From Bacteroidota bacterium (GTDB lineage: Bacteria > Bacteroidota > Bacteroidia > Flavobacteriales > Weeksellaceae), in the NCBI GenBank assembly GCA_023394415.1, contig JAEXAR010000034.1, positions 24,298 to 88,297 of the forward strand: a DNA stretch of 64,000 nucleotides. The letters run 5' to 3'. A program made the position numbers and the translations under genes. Under the pieces are notes generated by a model. The model was not told the DNA's origin, made no database searches, and saw only the letters and a program-made list of their open reading frames with translations. Positions 24,633-32,480 of the stretch are shown piece by piece. How positions within the stretch are numbered: position 1 is the stretch's first letter; each line of letters starts with the position of its first letter.

Positions 24633-25139
24633 ATGAAAAGCTTAAAAATTCTTGCATTTTCTGCCCTTACTTTCGCAATGGTATCTTGCGGAGGAGACAA
24701 AAAAGAAAGTTCTATCCCTACTGCTGACAGCTCAGCACCTGCTGCAACCACAGAAACACCTGCCGCAACTTCCGGAGCGTCTAACGAGTATGATCCTAAA
24801 AGAGGTTTAGGTAAGTATGACGCATCCAACGTAGATGTAACCAAATTTGATCCGGCTATGGCAGCAGAAGGTAAAAAAGTTGCCGATGTAAAATGTATGT
24901 CCTGCCACAAGACTACAGATGAAAGACTTGTTGGCCCGGGATGGAAAGGGGTTACAGAAAGACAAACAGCACACTGGATTATGAACTTCATCTCTAACCC
25001 AGATCCAATGATTGACGTTGACCCAGAACTCCAGAAGCAGCTTGAACTTTGTTTGGTAAGAATGCCAAACCAGGGGCTTACAGACACTGAAGCCAGAAAC
25101 GTTCTAGAGTATATGAGAGAAATCGACGGTGCTAAATAA
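24633..25139 (+). CDS. Lipoprotein cytochrome c of the nos operon
   Basis: A 168-residue monoheme cytochrome c lipoprotein: lipobox C19 (FAMVSC), Ala/Thr/Pro-rich linker (26-50), heme motif C88-M-S-C91-H92, and the probable distal ligand M144 in VRMPNQG. It lies 86 bases upstream of nosZ on the same strand and probably passes electrons to NosZ or takes them from the membrane chain, the role of nos-linked cytochromes in clade II clusters. Expression is predicted from the palindromic operator just upstream. Confidence 0.92.
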   Translation: MKSLKILAFSALTFAMVSCGGDKKESSIPTADSSAPAATTETPAATSGASNEYDPKRGLGKYDASNVDVTKFDPAMAAEGKKVADVKCMSCHKTTDERLVGPGWKGVTERQTAHWIMNFISNPDPMIDVDPELQKQLELCLVRMPNQGLTDTEARNVLEYMREIDGAK

Positions 25140-25225
25140 ATTTATACCATTATGAAAGGTATATTTTGCTGAAATCTGCCTTTCATTTTCTTTCCTTAAT
25201 TAACGAAGAAATAATTCAATTAAAT

Positions 25226-27220
25226 ATGAAAACTTACAAACATTTAGGACTTGCTGCGATTGCTGCAATTTCTATGATTGCCTGCAAACCGAAAGGTACG
25301 GAAACTGCCGTAAGCGGTGATGCAGCAGAGAAAGTTTACGTTGCTCCGGGTAAACACGACGAGGTTTATAATTTCGTGAGTGGTGGTTTCAACGGACAGA
25401 TTTCTGTTGTGGGACTTCCTTCGGGCAGAACCTTAAAGATTGTTCCTGTATTTTCTGTAAACCCTGAAAACGGTTATGGATACAGCGAAGAAACAAAACC
25501 AATGCTTGAAACATCCCACGGTTTCGTTCCTTGGGACGACCAACACCACCTTTCATTGTCCCAAACCAACGGTGAAACAGATGGAAGATGGCTTTTTGCA
25601 AACGCTAACAACACACCACGTGTTGCGAAAATCGATCTTAAAACTTTCAGAACTACTGAAATTATCGAAATTCCGAACTCTGCAGGTAACCACTCTTCTC
25701 CTTTCTTGACGGAAAATACGGAATATGTAGTTGCCGGAACACGTTTCGCAGTTCCTGCTGACGGACAAGGCGACGTTCCGATTGAGTCTTTTAAACAAAA
25801 TTTCAAAGGATACCTTTCTTTCATCGGTGTTAATAAAGACAACGGAGAAATGGATATTACCTTCCAGATTGAAGCACCGGGCTTTAACTTTGACCTTTCT
25901 CATGCCGGCAAAGGAAAATCCCACGGCTGGTTCTTCTTCAGCTGCTATAACTCAGAGCAGGCAAACACCCTTCTTGAAGTAAATGCGTCCCAAAATGACA
26001 AAGACTTCATTATGGCGGTAAACTGGAAAAAAGCAGAAGAATATTTGAAAGCTGGAAAAGGGAAAAAAATGGCTGTAGAATATGCTCACAACAAATTTGA
26101 TGAGGCTACACAAACTGCAAAATCAGAAATCAAAAAAGAAGTTACTGTTCTTTCTGCTAAAGAATTAAAAGATATCTGCTACCTTATCCCTTGCCCTAAA
26201 TCTCCACACGGTTGCGACGTTGATCCAACTGGTGAATACATCGTAGGTTCCGGAAAATTGGCGGCTTTAATTCCAGTATTCTCTTTTGATAAAATTCAAA
26301 AAGCGATTGCTGAAAAACAATTTGCAGGAGAATTCGACGGGATTCCGATCATTAAATATGAAGCAGCACTTCACGGTGAAGTGCAAAAACCGGGTTTAGG
26401 CCCGCTTCACACCGAATTTGACGGTAAAGGAAATGCCTATACATCTCACTTTGTATCTTCTGAAGTTGTGAAATGGGACATCAAAACCTTGAAAGTTTTA
26501 GACAGACAACCAACATTCTACTCTGTAGGTCACTTAATGGTAGTAGGTGGAGACAGCAGCAAACCTTACGGAAAATACCTTGTGGCTTACAACAAAATTA
26601 CCAAAGACAGATATTTACCAACCGGTCCGGAATTGACGCAGTCTGCACAATTATTCGACATCAGTGGAGATAAAATGAAACTTTTACTGGATTTCCCAAC
26701 CATTGGTGAACCGCATTATGCACAGGCTGCTCCTGCAGATATCATCAAAAAGGACCAAGTGAAATTCTACAAAATTGGTGAAAACAAACACCCTTACGCT
26801 ACCAAAGGTGAAGCCGAAAGTAAAGTTGTTCGTCAAGGAAATCAGGTTCACGTTTATATGACGTCTATCCGTTCTCACTTTGCTCCGGATAATATTGAAG
26901 GAATCAGAGTTGGTGATGAAGTGTACTTCCACGTTACGAATCTTGAACAGGATTGGGACGTTCCTCACGGATTTGCAATCAAAGGCAATCAAAATGCAGA
27001 ATTGCTGATTATGCCGGGCGAAACTGCTACATTGAAATGGGTTCCTAAAAAACCCGGAATGTACCCTATGTACTGTACCGACTTCTGTTCTGCACTGCAC
27101 CAGGAAATGCAGGGCTACGTAAGGGTATCACCTGCCGGAAGCAACACCCCGCTGATTTACAGTCTTAACAATAAAAAAGACAATGCGCAGGGCCCTGTAA
27201 AACAAGGTGAAACCAAATAA
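25226..27220 (+). CDS. nosZ: Nitrous oxide reductase, clade II, lipoprotein form
   Basis: Copper enzyme reducing N2O to N2 in the periplasm, 664 residues. N-terminus MKTYKHLGLAAIAAISMIAC is a Sec-type lipoprotein signal with C20, not the twin-arginine signal of clade I NosZ. A seven-bladed beta-propeller with the CuZ histidines (DDQHHLS, HGCDVDPTGEY, GPLHTEFDGKGNAYTSHFVSS) fills most of the chain; the C-terminal cupredoxin carries the CuA site C617-TDF-C621-SAL-H625-QE-M628. An in-frame ATG at 25166 adds 20 residues ahead of the signal and is rejected. Followed by a strong terminator. Confidence 0.97.
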   Translation: MKTYKHLGLAAIAAISMIACKPKGTETAVSGDAAEKVYVAPGKHDEVYNFVSGGFNGQISVVGLPSGRTLKIVPVFSVNPENGYGYSEETKPMLETSHGFVPWDDQHHLSLSQTNGETDGRWLFANANNTPRVAKIDLKTFRTTEIIEIPNSAGNHSSPFLTENTEYVVAGTRFAVPADGQGDVPIESFKQNFKGYLSFIGVNKDNGEMDITFQIEAPGFNFDLSHAGKGKSHGWFFFSCYNSEQANTLLEVNASQNDKDFIMAVNWKKAEEYLKAGKGKKMAVEYAHNKFDEATQTAKSEIKKEVTVLSAKELKDICYLIPCPKSPHGCDVDPTGEYIVGSGKLAALIPVFSFDKIQKAIAEKQFAGEFDGIPIIKYEAALHGEVQKPGLGPLHTEFDGKGNAYTSHFVSSEVVKWDIKTLKVLDRQPTFYSVGHLMVVGGDSSKPYGKYLVAYNKITKDRYLPTGPELTQSAQLFDISGDKMKLLLDFPTIGEPHYAQAAPADIIKKDQVKFYKIGENKHPYATKGEAESKVVRQGNQVHVYMTSIRSHFAPDNIEGIRVGDEVYFHVTNLEQDWDVPHGFAIKGNQNAELLIMPGETATLKWVPKKPGMYPMYCTDFCSALHQEMQGYVRVSPAGSNTPLIYSLNNKKDNAQGPVKQGETK

Positions 27221-27232
27221 AAAAACAAAATT

Positions 27233-27260
27233 AAAGGGCAGGTTTCCTGCCCTTTTTCTT
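27233..27260 (+). terminator. nosZ terminator
   Basis: Ten-base-pair perfect stem AAAGGGCAGG/CCTGCCCTTT with a three-base loop followed by T-rich sequence, 12 bases after the nosZ stop. It separates nosZ from the membrane and maturation genes. Confidence 0.92.
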
Positions 27261-27266
27261 TCCTGC

Positions 27267-27278
27267 TGATTATGGTCA
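27267..27278 (+). promoter_or_regulatory. Candidate weaker Crp/Fnr site before the NosB-like gene
   Basis: TGATTATGGTCA fits TGAY-N4-RTCA. TAGTTTTA, a TAnnTTTG-like element, starts at 27306, 33.5 bp from the centre, three bases more than at the other sites. It is well placed to start a second transcript after the nosZ terminator. Confidence 0.35.
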
Positions 27279-27369
27279 TTTTGTGATAAATGTTACAACA
27301 AAAGATAGTTTTATCCTTTAATTTTATACAGAAAATATTCATAATCAACAAAACAAAAAAAATTTTACA

Positions 27370-27957
27370 ATGAACACAAATTCATTAAAAAACATTACCA
27401 GAATTTTGCTTGCCGTTTGCGGAATAGGATTAATTGTGAGCATCTTTGTTCCGCTCTGGGCAATCTATCTGGAAGCGCCACAGTATCCTGAAGGTTTGGG
27501 TATGTTTCTCTGGGCTAATAAAATAACCGGGGATTACGAAATCATCAATGGGCTTAATCATTATATAGGAATGAAAGAAATACATCAGGAAGATTTTTGG
27601 GAATTCAAGGTTCTTCCTTATGCATTGGGATTTTTTGCTGCTTTATGTTTTTTGGTAGCCTTCCTCAATAAGAAAAAATGGTTATATGCACTTGCGATTT
27701 TATTCGTTGTTTTTGGAGTGGCATTTATGGTGGATTTTTGGCTTTGGGAATACGATTACGGACATAATCTCAATCCAAATGCAGCCATCGTTGTTCCGGG
27801 AATGAGTTATCAACCACCATTGATTGGTTTCAAACAATTGTTGAATTTTGGAGCGTATTCTTATCCTGATATCGGAGGTTGGATTATGTTTGGGGTTGCC
27901 ATTATTTTGTTTATATTAGCCATTATAGAATTAAAAGCTTCTAAAAAAACGACATAA
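27370..27957 (+). CDS. Nos-linked four-helix membrane protein (NosB-like position)
   Basis: A 195-residue integral membrane protein with four hydrophobic segments (about 11-32, 84-103, 108-130, 168-190) and a long extracytoplasmic loop between helices 1 and 2. It sits between nosZ and nosL, where clade II clusters carry a small membrane protein (NosB in Wolinella). I could not confirm homology to NosB by reading. A role in electron transfer or NosZ assembly is inferred from position. Confidence 0.7.
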   Translation: MNTNSLKNITRILLAVCGIGLIVSIFVPLWAIYLEAPQYPEGLGMFLWANKITGDYEIINGLNHYIGMKEIHQEDFWEFKVLPYALGFFAALCFLVAFLNKKKWLYALAILFVVFGVAFMVDFWLWEYDYGHNLNPNAAIVVPGMSYQPPLIGFKQLLNFGAYSYPDIGGWIMFGVAIILFILAIIELKASKKTT

Positions 27958-27975
27958 AAATTTACTAAAAGATTA

Positions 27976-28036
27976 TTCCCAATCCCGAAAAAAGAAATTT
28001 CTTATGAAGTTTAATCTTTACTTCAGGATTGGGATA
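27976..28036 (+). promoter_or_regulatory. Long-range stem TCCCAATCC/GGATTGGGA before nosL
   Basis: A nine-base-pair stem (27977-27985 with 28026-28034) encloses 40 bases that hold a smaller GAAGT/ACTTC stem; the outer stem is followed by a short T run. It could attenuate or partly terminate the transcript between the membrane protein and nosL. Confidence 0.35.
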
Positions 28037-28065
28037 GTTTTTAAAACAAACTTAAAATTTCTACT

Positions 28066-28476
28066 ATGAATTTATCTAAAACATTATTGATTACAGGTTC
28101 ATTACTAGCATTAGCCTCGTGCGCAAAGAATGGTCCACAGGAAATTGCTGTCGGAAAAGATCAGTGTGAAAACTGCAAAATGAATATCACCGAACCTAAA
28201 TATGCGACACAACTTTTAACAGAAAAAGGAAAGGTTTTTAAGTTTGATGACATCAAATGTATGCAGGATTATGCTACCTCTAACACTGAGGCGTCCAAAA
28301 ATTCAAAAACTTACGTTGCCGATTTTCCTAGCGGACAGTTTTTCGACAGCAGTACTGCAACCTTCATCTATGGAGGCACTATAAAAAGTCCGATGGGCGG
28401 AAATACACAGGCTTACAAAGACAAAGCCGCAGCGCAAAAAGCCGCAACTGAACTTGGCGCTACATTAACTCAATAA
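28066..28476 (+). CDS. nosL: NosL copper-binding lipoprotein
   Basis: A 136-residue lipoprotein (lipobox ALASC, cysteine 19) with the NosL copper motif DQCENCKMNI and later KFDDIKCMQDY. NosL binds Cu(I) and helps deliver copper for the NosZ CuZ centre. It begins the nosL-nosD-nosF-nosY order typical of nos clusters, 65 bases before the nosD start. Confidence 0.93.
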   Translation: MNLSKTLLITGSLLALASCAKNGPQEIAVGKDQCENCKMNITEPKYATQLLTEKGKVFKFDDIKCMQDYATSNTEASKNSKTYVADFPSGQFFDSSTATFIYGGTIKSPMGGNTQAYKDKAAAQKAATELGATLTQ

Positions 28477-28541
28477 ATCAAAAGAACCGCAAGCTCTTTC
28501 AATGTGTTTCAAGAATTTTTTTGAAATTAATCTTTTTTAAA

Positions 28542-29768
28542 ATGTACAAATTACTGCTCTTACTTTTACCCATTTTCACATTTTCAAAAACTTTGAAAGT
28601 GGGCAAAAATGAACAGTTTAAAACCATAAATCAAGCCGTCGCCGCAGCAAAGAGTGGCGACAGCATTTTGGTGCAGAAAGGAATATATAAAGAAGGTACC
28701 ATTACAGTAGAAAAATCCCTTGCTATCATTGGATTGCAGCGACCGGTAATTGATGGCGATCAGAAAGCAGAAATTTTTGTAGTGAATGCCAATCACGTAA
28801 GAATTAAAGGATTCAAAATTATTAATTCCGGTAGAGACGAGGTGAAGAGCATTGCTGCAATACGTCTCAATTCGAGTCGTTTCTCTATTGTCGAAAATAA
28901 TATTATCGAGAATAATTACTTTGGGGTTTATGTACAGGGCGGTTACAGATGTTTAATTCAGCATAATAAAATTACTACCAACAGAGGCTCTTCGCAGGAA
29001 AATATTGGTGATGGAATTCATCTTTTGGGAAGCGTCGAAATTTGGGTGAAAAACAACTTCATTAGCGGACATAAAGATGGGATTTACCTTGAAAAAAATA
29101 AAAAGTGTTTTGTATTTAAAAACCTTTCACGTAAAAATCTTCGTTATGGTTTGCACTTTATGTTTTCTAACGAAAGTGTTTATACCGGAAATGTTTTTGA
29201 TAACAATGGCGCTGGAGTTGCCGTAATGTACGCCCTGAATGTGAGTATGTACAGCAACCGTTTTATTAATAATTGGGGAGACAGTGTTTACGGATTGCTT
29301 CTTAAAGAAATTTCGTACAGCAAGATAAAAGGAAATATTTTTGAAAGCAATACTACTGCTATTTATGCCGATGGTGCTACAAAAATCGATTTCTATAATA
29401 ATCACTTTGAAAATAACGGTTGGGCTCTGAAAATTAATGCCAACTGTATGGAAAACCGAGTACTGAAAAACAATTTTATCAACAATACATTTGATGTAAG
29501 TACTAATGGAAGTACAGTGATGAACGATTTTAAACAAAACTATTGGGACAAATATGAAGGTTACGATCTGAACAAAGATAAAATTGGCGATGTTCCTTTT
29601 CATCCATTGAGTATGTATTCTGTTTTGGTTGAACAAAATCCTCCTGTAATATTGCTTTTCCGAACATTTTTTGTGGATTTACTCGATCGAACTGAAAAAG
29701 TGATTCCGAGTTTAACCCCTGAAAGTTTTGTAGACGATGAACCGCTGATGAAGCAGGTGAAGATTTGA
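28542..29768 (+). CDS. nosD: NosD periplasmic beta-helix protein
   Basis: NosZ maturation protein that works with the NosFY ABC transporter. A signal peptide (MYKLLLLLLPIFTFS) is followed by a right-handed parallel beta-helix of CASH/NosD repeats with many Asn ladders (ENNIIENNYFGVYVQGG, YNNHFENNGWALKI). 408 residues. The ATG at 28542 is chosen over a TTG seven codons upstream because it starts the signal peptide. Confidence 0.94.
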   Translation: MYKLLLLLLPIFTFSKTLKVGKNEQFKTINQAVAAAKSGDSILVQKGIYKEGTITVEKSLAIIGLQRPVIDGDQKAEIFVVNANHVRIKGFKIINSGRDEVKSIAAIRLNSSRFSIVENNIIENNYFGVYVQGGYRCLIQHNKITTNRGSSQENIGDGIHLLGSVEIWVKNNFISGHKDGIYLEKNKKCFVFKNLSRKNLRYGLHFMFSNESVYTGNVFDNNGAGVAVMYALNVSMYSNRFINNWGDSVYGLLLKEISYSKIKGNIFESNTTAIYADGATKIDFYNNHFENNGWALKINANCMENRVLKNNFINNTFDVSTNGSTVMNDFKQNYWDKYEGYDLNKDKIGDVPFHPLSMYSVLVEQNPPVILLFRTFFVDLLDRTEKVIPSLTPESFVDDEPLMKQVKI

Positions 29769-29892
29769 GTTGGGGAATTGGAGAGTGATAGAGTGTGAGA
29801 GTATGTTCAAAACCTGAAGGGTTTAATTTGAATAGCCGTATGTGTAAATTTACGGAAAGTGATAAATAAAAAAATAACTGAAATCTATAGAA
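29769..29892. repeat. Short GAGAGTG-rich stretch between nosD and nosF
   Basis: About 29769-29806 repeats GAGTTGG, GAGAGTG, TAGAGTG and TGAGAGT with a loose seven-base period, like the reverse complement of 23850-23898. The rest is ordinary AT-rich sequence before nosF. Confidence 0.35.
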
Positions 29893-30612
29893 ATGATTGA
29901 AGTAAAAAACCTAACAAAAAAGTTCCAAAAGTTCACAGCATTGGACTCGGTTAATCTGAATTTTACAGACGGACATTCTATCGCATTAATCGGACCCAAC
30001 GGTTGTGGAAAAACCACGTTGATTAAATGCATTTTGGGATTGAATGTCGTGGAAGAAGGTGATATTTTGGTAAATGGTGAAAGTGTGAAAGACCACTACA
30101 AATACCGAGAGAATATTGGTTATATGCCACAAATTGGGCGTTATCCTGAGAATATGACCATTGAAGAAACCATAAAAATGATACAGGACACGCGCAAAAA
30201 CTATAACGGTGAGGTTGATAACGAACTTTTACAGGCTTTTGAACTTGAAAAATTGTATGATAAAAAGATGGGCACACTTTCCGGTGGAACCACGCAGAAA
30301 GTGAGTGCAGTTCTGGCATTTATGTTCAATCCTAATACCATTATTTTGGATGAACCAACTGCAGGTCTTGATCCTTTGGCTTCTGAAATTTTGAAAAACA
30401 AAATTATTAAAGAAAAAAACAAAGGCAAACTCATCGTCATCACGTCCCATTTATTGAGTGAATTGGATGACATTGTAAGCGAAATCGTTTTTATGAACGA
30501 AGGAAAAATATTAGTGCATCAATCTGTGGAAGACCTTAAAAAAGACACTTCTACCGAAAAAATCTCGGACGGAATTGTAACCATTTTGAAAAAAATGAAG
30601 GCTGAAAATTAA
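29893..30612 (+). CDS. nosF: NosF ABC transporter ATP-binding protein
   Basis: 239-residue ABC ATPase: Walker A GPNGCGKTT (about 37-45), signature LSGGTTQKVS, Walker B IILDEPTAGLDP, switch His in ITSHLLSEL. Pairs with NosY and NosD; the transporter is thought to move a sulfur species needed for the CuZ cluster. The nosY gene follows after 174 bases. Confidence 0.94.
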   Translation: MIEVKNLTKKFQKFTALDSVNLNFTDGHSIALIGPNGCGKTTLIKCILGLNVVEEGDILVNGESVKDHYKYRENIGYMPQIGRYPENMTIEETIKMIQDTRKNYNGEVDNELLQAFELEKLYDKKMGTLSGGTTQKVSAVLAFMFNPNTIILDEPTAGLDPLASEILKNKIIKEKNKGKLIVITSHLLSELDDIVSEIVFMNEGKILVHQSVEDLKKDTSTEKISDGIVTILKKMKAEN

Positions 30613-30615
30613 TTC

Positions 30616-30640
30616 TCTCGCAGATTTTGCGGATTTGACA
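30616..30640. repeat. GCAGATT-type heptamer repeat fragment
   Basis: TCGCAGATTTTGCGGATTTG, a fragment of the CGCAGAT-family repeat also seen at 54878-54904. It lies in the unusually long (174 bp) nosF-nosY gap, where no gene was found. Confidence 0.4.
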
Positions 30641-30786
30641 TATTATTAATTTTACAATTAAATTCAAATGGTTTTTCATTGATATGCATCTTGGATGCGC
30701 CTTTGTATAACTTAAAAATATTTCAAAATATTCAAAAGCCTTTGTTTTGCTTTGCGTTTAATATTTTGAATCAATAAAAGAAAAAA

Positions 30787-31554
30787 ATGAACAAAATAGC
30801 CCGTTTTATATTATTTGACATCTTAAAGAACAAAATCGTTATTCTGTACACTATTTTGCTCTTTATTATTTCGTGGTCGGTTTTAGGCCTTGAAAACAAT
30901 TTCACCAAAGCCACTTTAAGCCTGCTGAATATTGTTTTATTGGTGGTTCCTTTGGTAAGCATCATTTTTTCAACCATTTATGTTTATAACAGTAATCAGT
31001 TTATTGAATTGCTTTTGAGTCAGCCAGTACCTCGAAGCAAGGTTTGGTTCAATATTTTTTTAGGACTTTCCACCGCATTGATTTTGGCATTTCTAATTGG
31101 TTGTGGGATTCCAATTTTTCTATATTCATCCATAAAAACCGGAGCGTCACTTATTTTTATTGGTGTTTTGCTATCCATTATTTTTACGTCGTTGGCAATG
31201 TTGTCTGCCATTTTTAGCAGGGACAGAGCTAAAGGAATAGGAGTTTCCATTTTTATCTGGATGTTTTTTGCCATTATTTACGACGGAATTCTGCTTATTC
31301 TGATGTTTCAGTTTGCAGATTATCCCATTGAAGGAATTATGGCTTCTCTTGCAGCCATCAATCCAATTGGATTATCTAGAATGTTAGTACTTCTACAATT
31401 AGATGTTGCGGCGATGCTTGGACAAGCTGGAGCAATTTTCAAACAAGTTTTCGGCTCTGGCGGAGGCATGGGAATTTCGTTGGTAATCTTACTTATTTGG
31501 GCGGTGGTACCTTTCCTTTGGTCATTAATTAAATTCAATAAAAAAGATTTATAA
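30787..31554 (+). CDS. nosY: NosY ABC transporter permease
   Basis: 255-residue permease with about six transmembrane helices (about 14-30, 41-65, 96-118, 122-141, 153-176, 229-248) and the ABC-2 pattern near ELLLSQPVPRSKVWF. Works with NosF and NosD in NosZ maturation. Ends the nos maturation genes; the fasciclin gene follows under its own predicted operator. Confidence 0.92.
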   Translation: MNKIARFILFDILKNKIVILYTILLFIISWSVLGLENNFTKATLSLLNIVLLVVPLVSIIFSTIYVYNSNQFIELLLSQPVPRSKVWFNIFLGLSTALILAFLIGCGIPIFLYSSIKTGASLIFIGVLLSIIFTSLAMLSAIFSRDRAKGIGVSIFIWMFFAIIYDGILLILMFQFADYPIEGIMASLAAINPIGLSRMLVLLQLDVAAMLGQAGAIFKQVFGSGGGMGISLVILLIWAVVPFLWSLIKFNKKDL

Positions 31555-31599
31555 CAAAGGTTACAAAACTGATAAAACTCACATTATCAACGCTTAAAA

Positions 31600-31615
31600 T
31601 ATGACTTGAGTCATA
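31600..31615 (+). promoter_or_regulatory. Palindromic predicted Crp/Fnr operator before the fasciclin gene
   Basis: TATGACTTGAGTCATA has perfect seven-base arms around TG and fits TGAY-N4-RTCA. TAACTTTA, close to TAnnTTTG, begins at 31638, 30.5 bp from the palindrome centre, the same spacing as at the cytochrome/nosZ promoter. Confidence 0.6.
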
Positions 31616-31704
31616 ACACTGCTTATCCGATTCGTTTTAACTTTATTTAATATTTAGGAGGAAACATTTTGATTTTCAAAAAATATTAAAAAAATATATG
31701 TACT

Positions 31705-32265
31705 ATGAAAAAGTCTTTTTTTATCCTTGCTTTGGCTTCTTTAGCGCTAGTTTCTTGTAAGAAGAATGAAACAGTAACCACCGATTCCGGCACTAATACT
31801 ACAACAGAAACTCCTGCAACACACGGACAGGAAGGTGTTGTAGATACAGATTCCGCACCGGATATTGTAAAATTGGCAGCCGGAAACAAAGATCTTTCTA
31901 CTTTGGTAACAGCAGTAAAAGCTGCAGGACTTACCACTTCCCTTTCAAACGCAGGGCCTTTCACAGTATTTGCGCCGGTAAATGCTGCGTTCGACAAACT
32001 ACCTGCAGGTACTGTGGATGATTTATTAAAACCTGAAAACAACGGAAAACTAACCGACATTTTGGGACACCACACTTATGTTGGCGTTATAAAAGCCGAG
32101 CAATTTACCGATGGACAAAACCTTGGAATGGTAGACGGAAAATCCATTACCATCAAAATGGTCAACGGAAAACCGACTGTGAACGGAACTGTAAACATCG
32201 TAGCATCAGTTCCTGCTTCCAACGGAATGGTGCATGTGGTTGATGGTGTGATTTTACCACAATAG
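31705..32265 (+). CDS. Fasciclin-domain lipoprotein
   Basis: 186-residue lipoprotein (lipobox C18 in LALVSC) with one FAS1 domain (about 55-186): DLSTLVTAVKAAGLTTSLS, the H1 motif GPFTVFAPVNAAFDKLP and H2 HVVDGVILPQ. FAS1 domains act in adhesion or protein interaction. The predicted Crp/Fnr operator places it in the nos regulon, and similar lipoproteins occur near Bacteroidetes respiratory genes, but its role there is unknown. Confidence 0.9.
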   Translation: MKKSFFILALASLALVSCKKNETVTTDSGTNTTTETPATHGQEGVVDTDSAPDIVKLAAGNKDLSTLVTAVKAAGLTTSLSNAGPFTVFAPVNAAFDKLPAGTVDDLLKPENNGKLTDILGHHTYVGVIKAEQFTDGQNLGMVDGKSITIKMVNGKPTVNGTVNIVASVPASNGMVHVVDGVILPQ

Positions 32266-32300
32266 TGATTATCAAATAATAGTTTAAATTTAATGTTTGT

Positions 32301-32335
32301 AAGTGCTTCTCGAGAAATTGGGAGGCATTTTTTTT
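32301..32335 (+). terminator. Fasciclin gene terminator
   Basis: Eleven-pair stem AAGTGCTTCTC/GGGAGGCATTT including G-U pairs, then a T run. Confidence 0.75.
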
Positions 32336-32341
32336 GTGCAA

Positions 32342-32470
32342 CACAAAGGTCACGAAGATATCACAAAGACCACAAAACAAAAAAAATAAAACATGAATCT
32401 TTATAAAGCAAAGCTTCTTAAGAATAATAAAAAATTGTACTCTTTGTGCAAAAACTTTGTGCTCTTTGTG
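32342..32470. repeat. Inverted CACAAAG/CTTTGTG heptamer unit, no gene inside
   Basis: Left arm CACAAAG at 32342 and 32362 plus CACAAAA at 32371; right arm CTTTGTG at 32442, 32455 and 32464; AT-rich centre. The right arm ends 10 bases before the stop of the minus-strand gene starting at 32481. Same plan as 4181-4307. Confidence 0.65.
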
Positions 32471-32480
32471 TTACAGAAAA

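Noticed and set aside
25166..25225. Earlier in-frame ATG as the nosZ start
   Set aside because: It would put 20 residues in front of a clear lipoprotein signal peptide that starts at 25226.
31655..31662. AGGAGG-like sequence as ribosome binding site of the fasciclin gene
   Set aside because: It is more than 40 bases before the ATG, and the other genes here show no Shine-Dalgarno use, as usual in Bacteroidetes.
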